Notes under the pieces: generated by a model
What the model saw: the letters and a program-made list of their open reading frames with translations, nothing else
Told to the model about the DNA's origin: nothing
The model's database searches: none
Position numbers and translations under genes: made by a program
Shown: in pieces, positions 51,038-51,080 of the stretch
Layout of the letters: every line of letters begins with the position of its first letter
How positions within the stretch are numbered: the stretch's first letter is position 1
DNA from: Methylococcaceae bacterium
Lineage (GTDB): Bacteria; Pseudomonadota; Gammaproteobacteria; Methylococcales; Methylomonadaceae
DNA: 51,080 nucleotides
Assembly: GCA_029937975.1 (NCBI GenBank)
Contig: JAPYOW010000002.1
Coordinates: forward strand, 1-51,080
Direction: 5' to 3'

Positions 51038-51080
51038 CGCTTAGACGAACAGCTAACACATCACACACAGCATGATGCAA
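51030..51080 (-). CDS. Possible 3' end of an upstream gene (partial)
   Basis: A frame open from the right edge reads HHAVCDVLAVRLSDD and stops with a TGA that overlaps the cobU start (ATGATTGA). The overlap is typical of coupled genes, and a cobalamin gene such as cobyric acid synthase would fit the place, but 16 residues cannot be assigned to a family. Confidence 0.35.
   Translation of the reverse strand: MHHAVCDVLAVRLSDD

Overview
The window is a stretch of bacterial chromosome from a gammaproteobacterium, AT-rich by eye. It has the order tRNA-Tyr/Gly/Thr - tRNA-Trp - secE - nusG - rplKAJL - rpoBC - str - S10 - spc - alpha. It also has the gammaproteobacterial block prs - tRNA-Gln - ispE - lolB divergent from hemA - prfA - prmC. 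Aerobic 5,6-dimethylbenzimidazole synthesis (BluB), a tungstate-uptake protein pair and a 7Fe ferredoxin would fit a methylotroph or methanotroph of the Methylococcales, but that placement is inference and no marker gene for it lies here.

Left end (1-3400): a 5'-truncated transposase remnant at the edge, divergent tupC and tupA of a tungstate ABC importer with no permease gene in view, a 530-base gap with hairpins, and fdxA. A bidirectional terminator separates fdxA from the ribosomal cluster.

Centre (3400-33800, all minus strand, transcribed right to left): tRNA-Tyr, tRNA-Gly and tRNA-Thr with their own promoter; tRNA-Trp, secE and nusG with a near-identical promoter; then rplK, rplA, rplJ, rplL, rpoB and rpoC, with an L10 leader and a rplL-rpoB attenuator. 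After rpoC comes a strong promoter and an unusual folded leader before rpsL. From there rpsL, rpsG, fusA, tuf and the complete S10, spc and alpha gene sets, including a GTG-started rpmJ missing from the ORF track, run to rplQ with no gap over 76 bases except for an internal alpha promoter in front of rpsM. The tuf copy usually found between tRNA-Thr and tRNA-Trp is absent, and the remaining EF-Tu carries a roughly ten-residue insertion after its NKAD motif.

Right of the tRNAs (33900-45700): pth, rplY, prs, tRNA-Gln, ispE, lolB and a TPR lipoprotein on the minus strand. On the plus strand lie hemA, prfA, prmC and a JAMM metallopeptidase. murJ and rpsT are divergent from each other.

Right end (45700-51080, minus strand): a cobalamin nucleotide-loop cluster, cobU - cobT - CSD/TM2 protein - cobS - bluB, followed by an ABC-class ATPase split by a frameshift at a run of nine G. 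A strong hairpin pair sits between the CSD/TM2 gene and cobS. Most of the window is conserved core genome. The less ordinary items are the str leader, the EF-Tu insertion, the homopolymer-split ATPase, the CSD/TM2 gene in the cob cluster and the mobile-element scar beside the tup genes.
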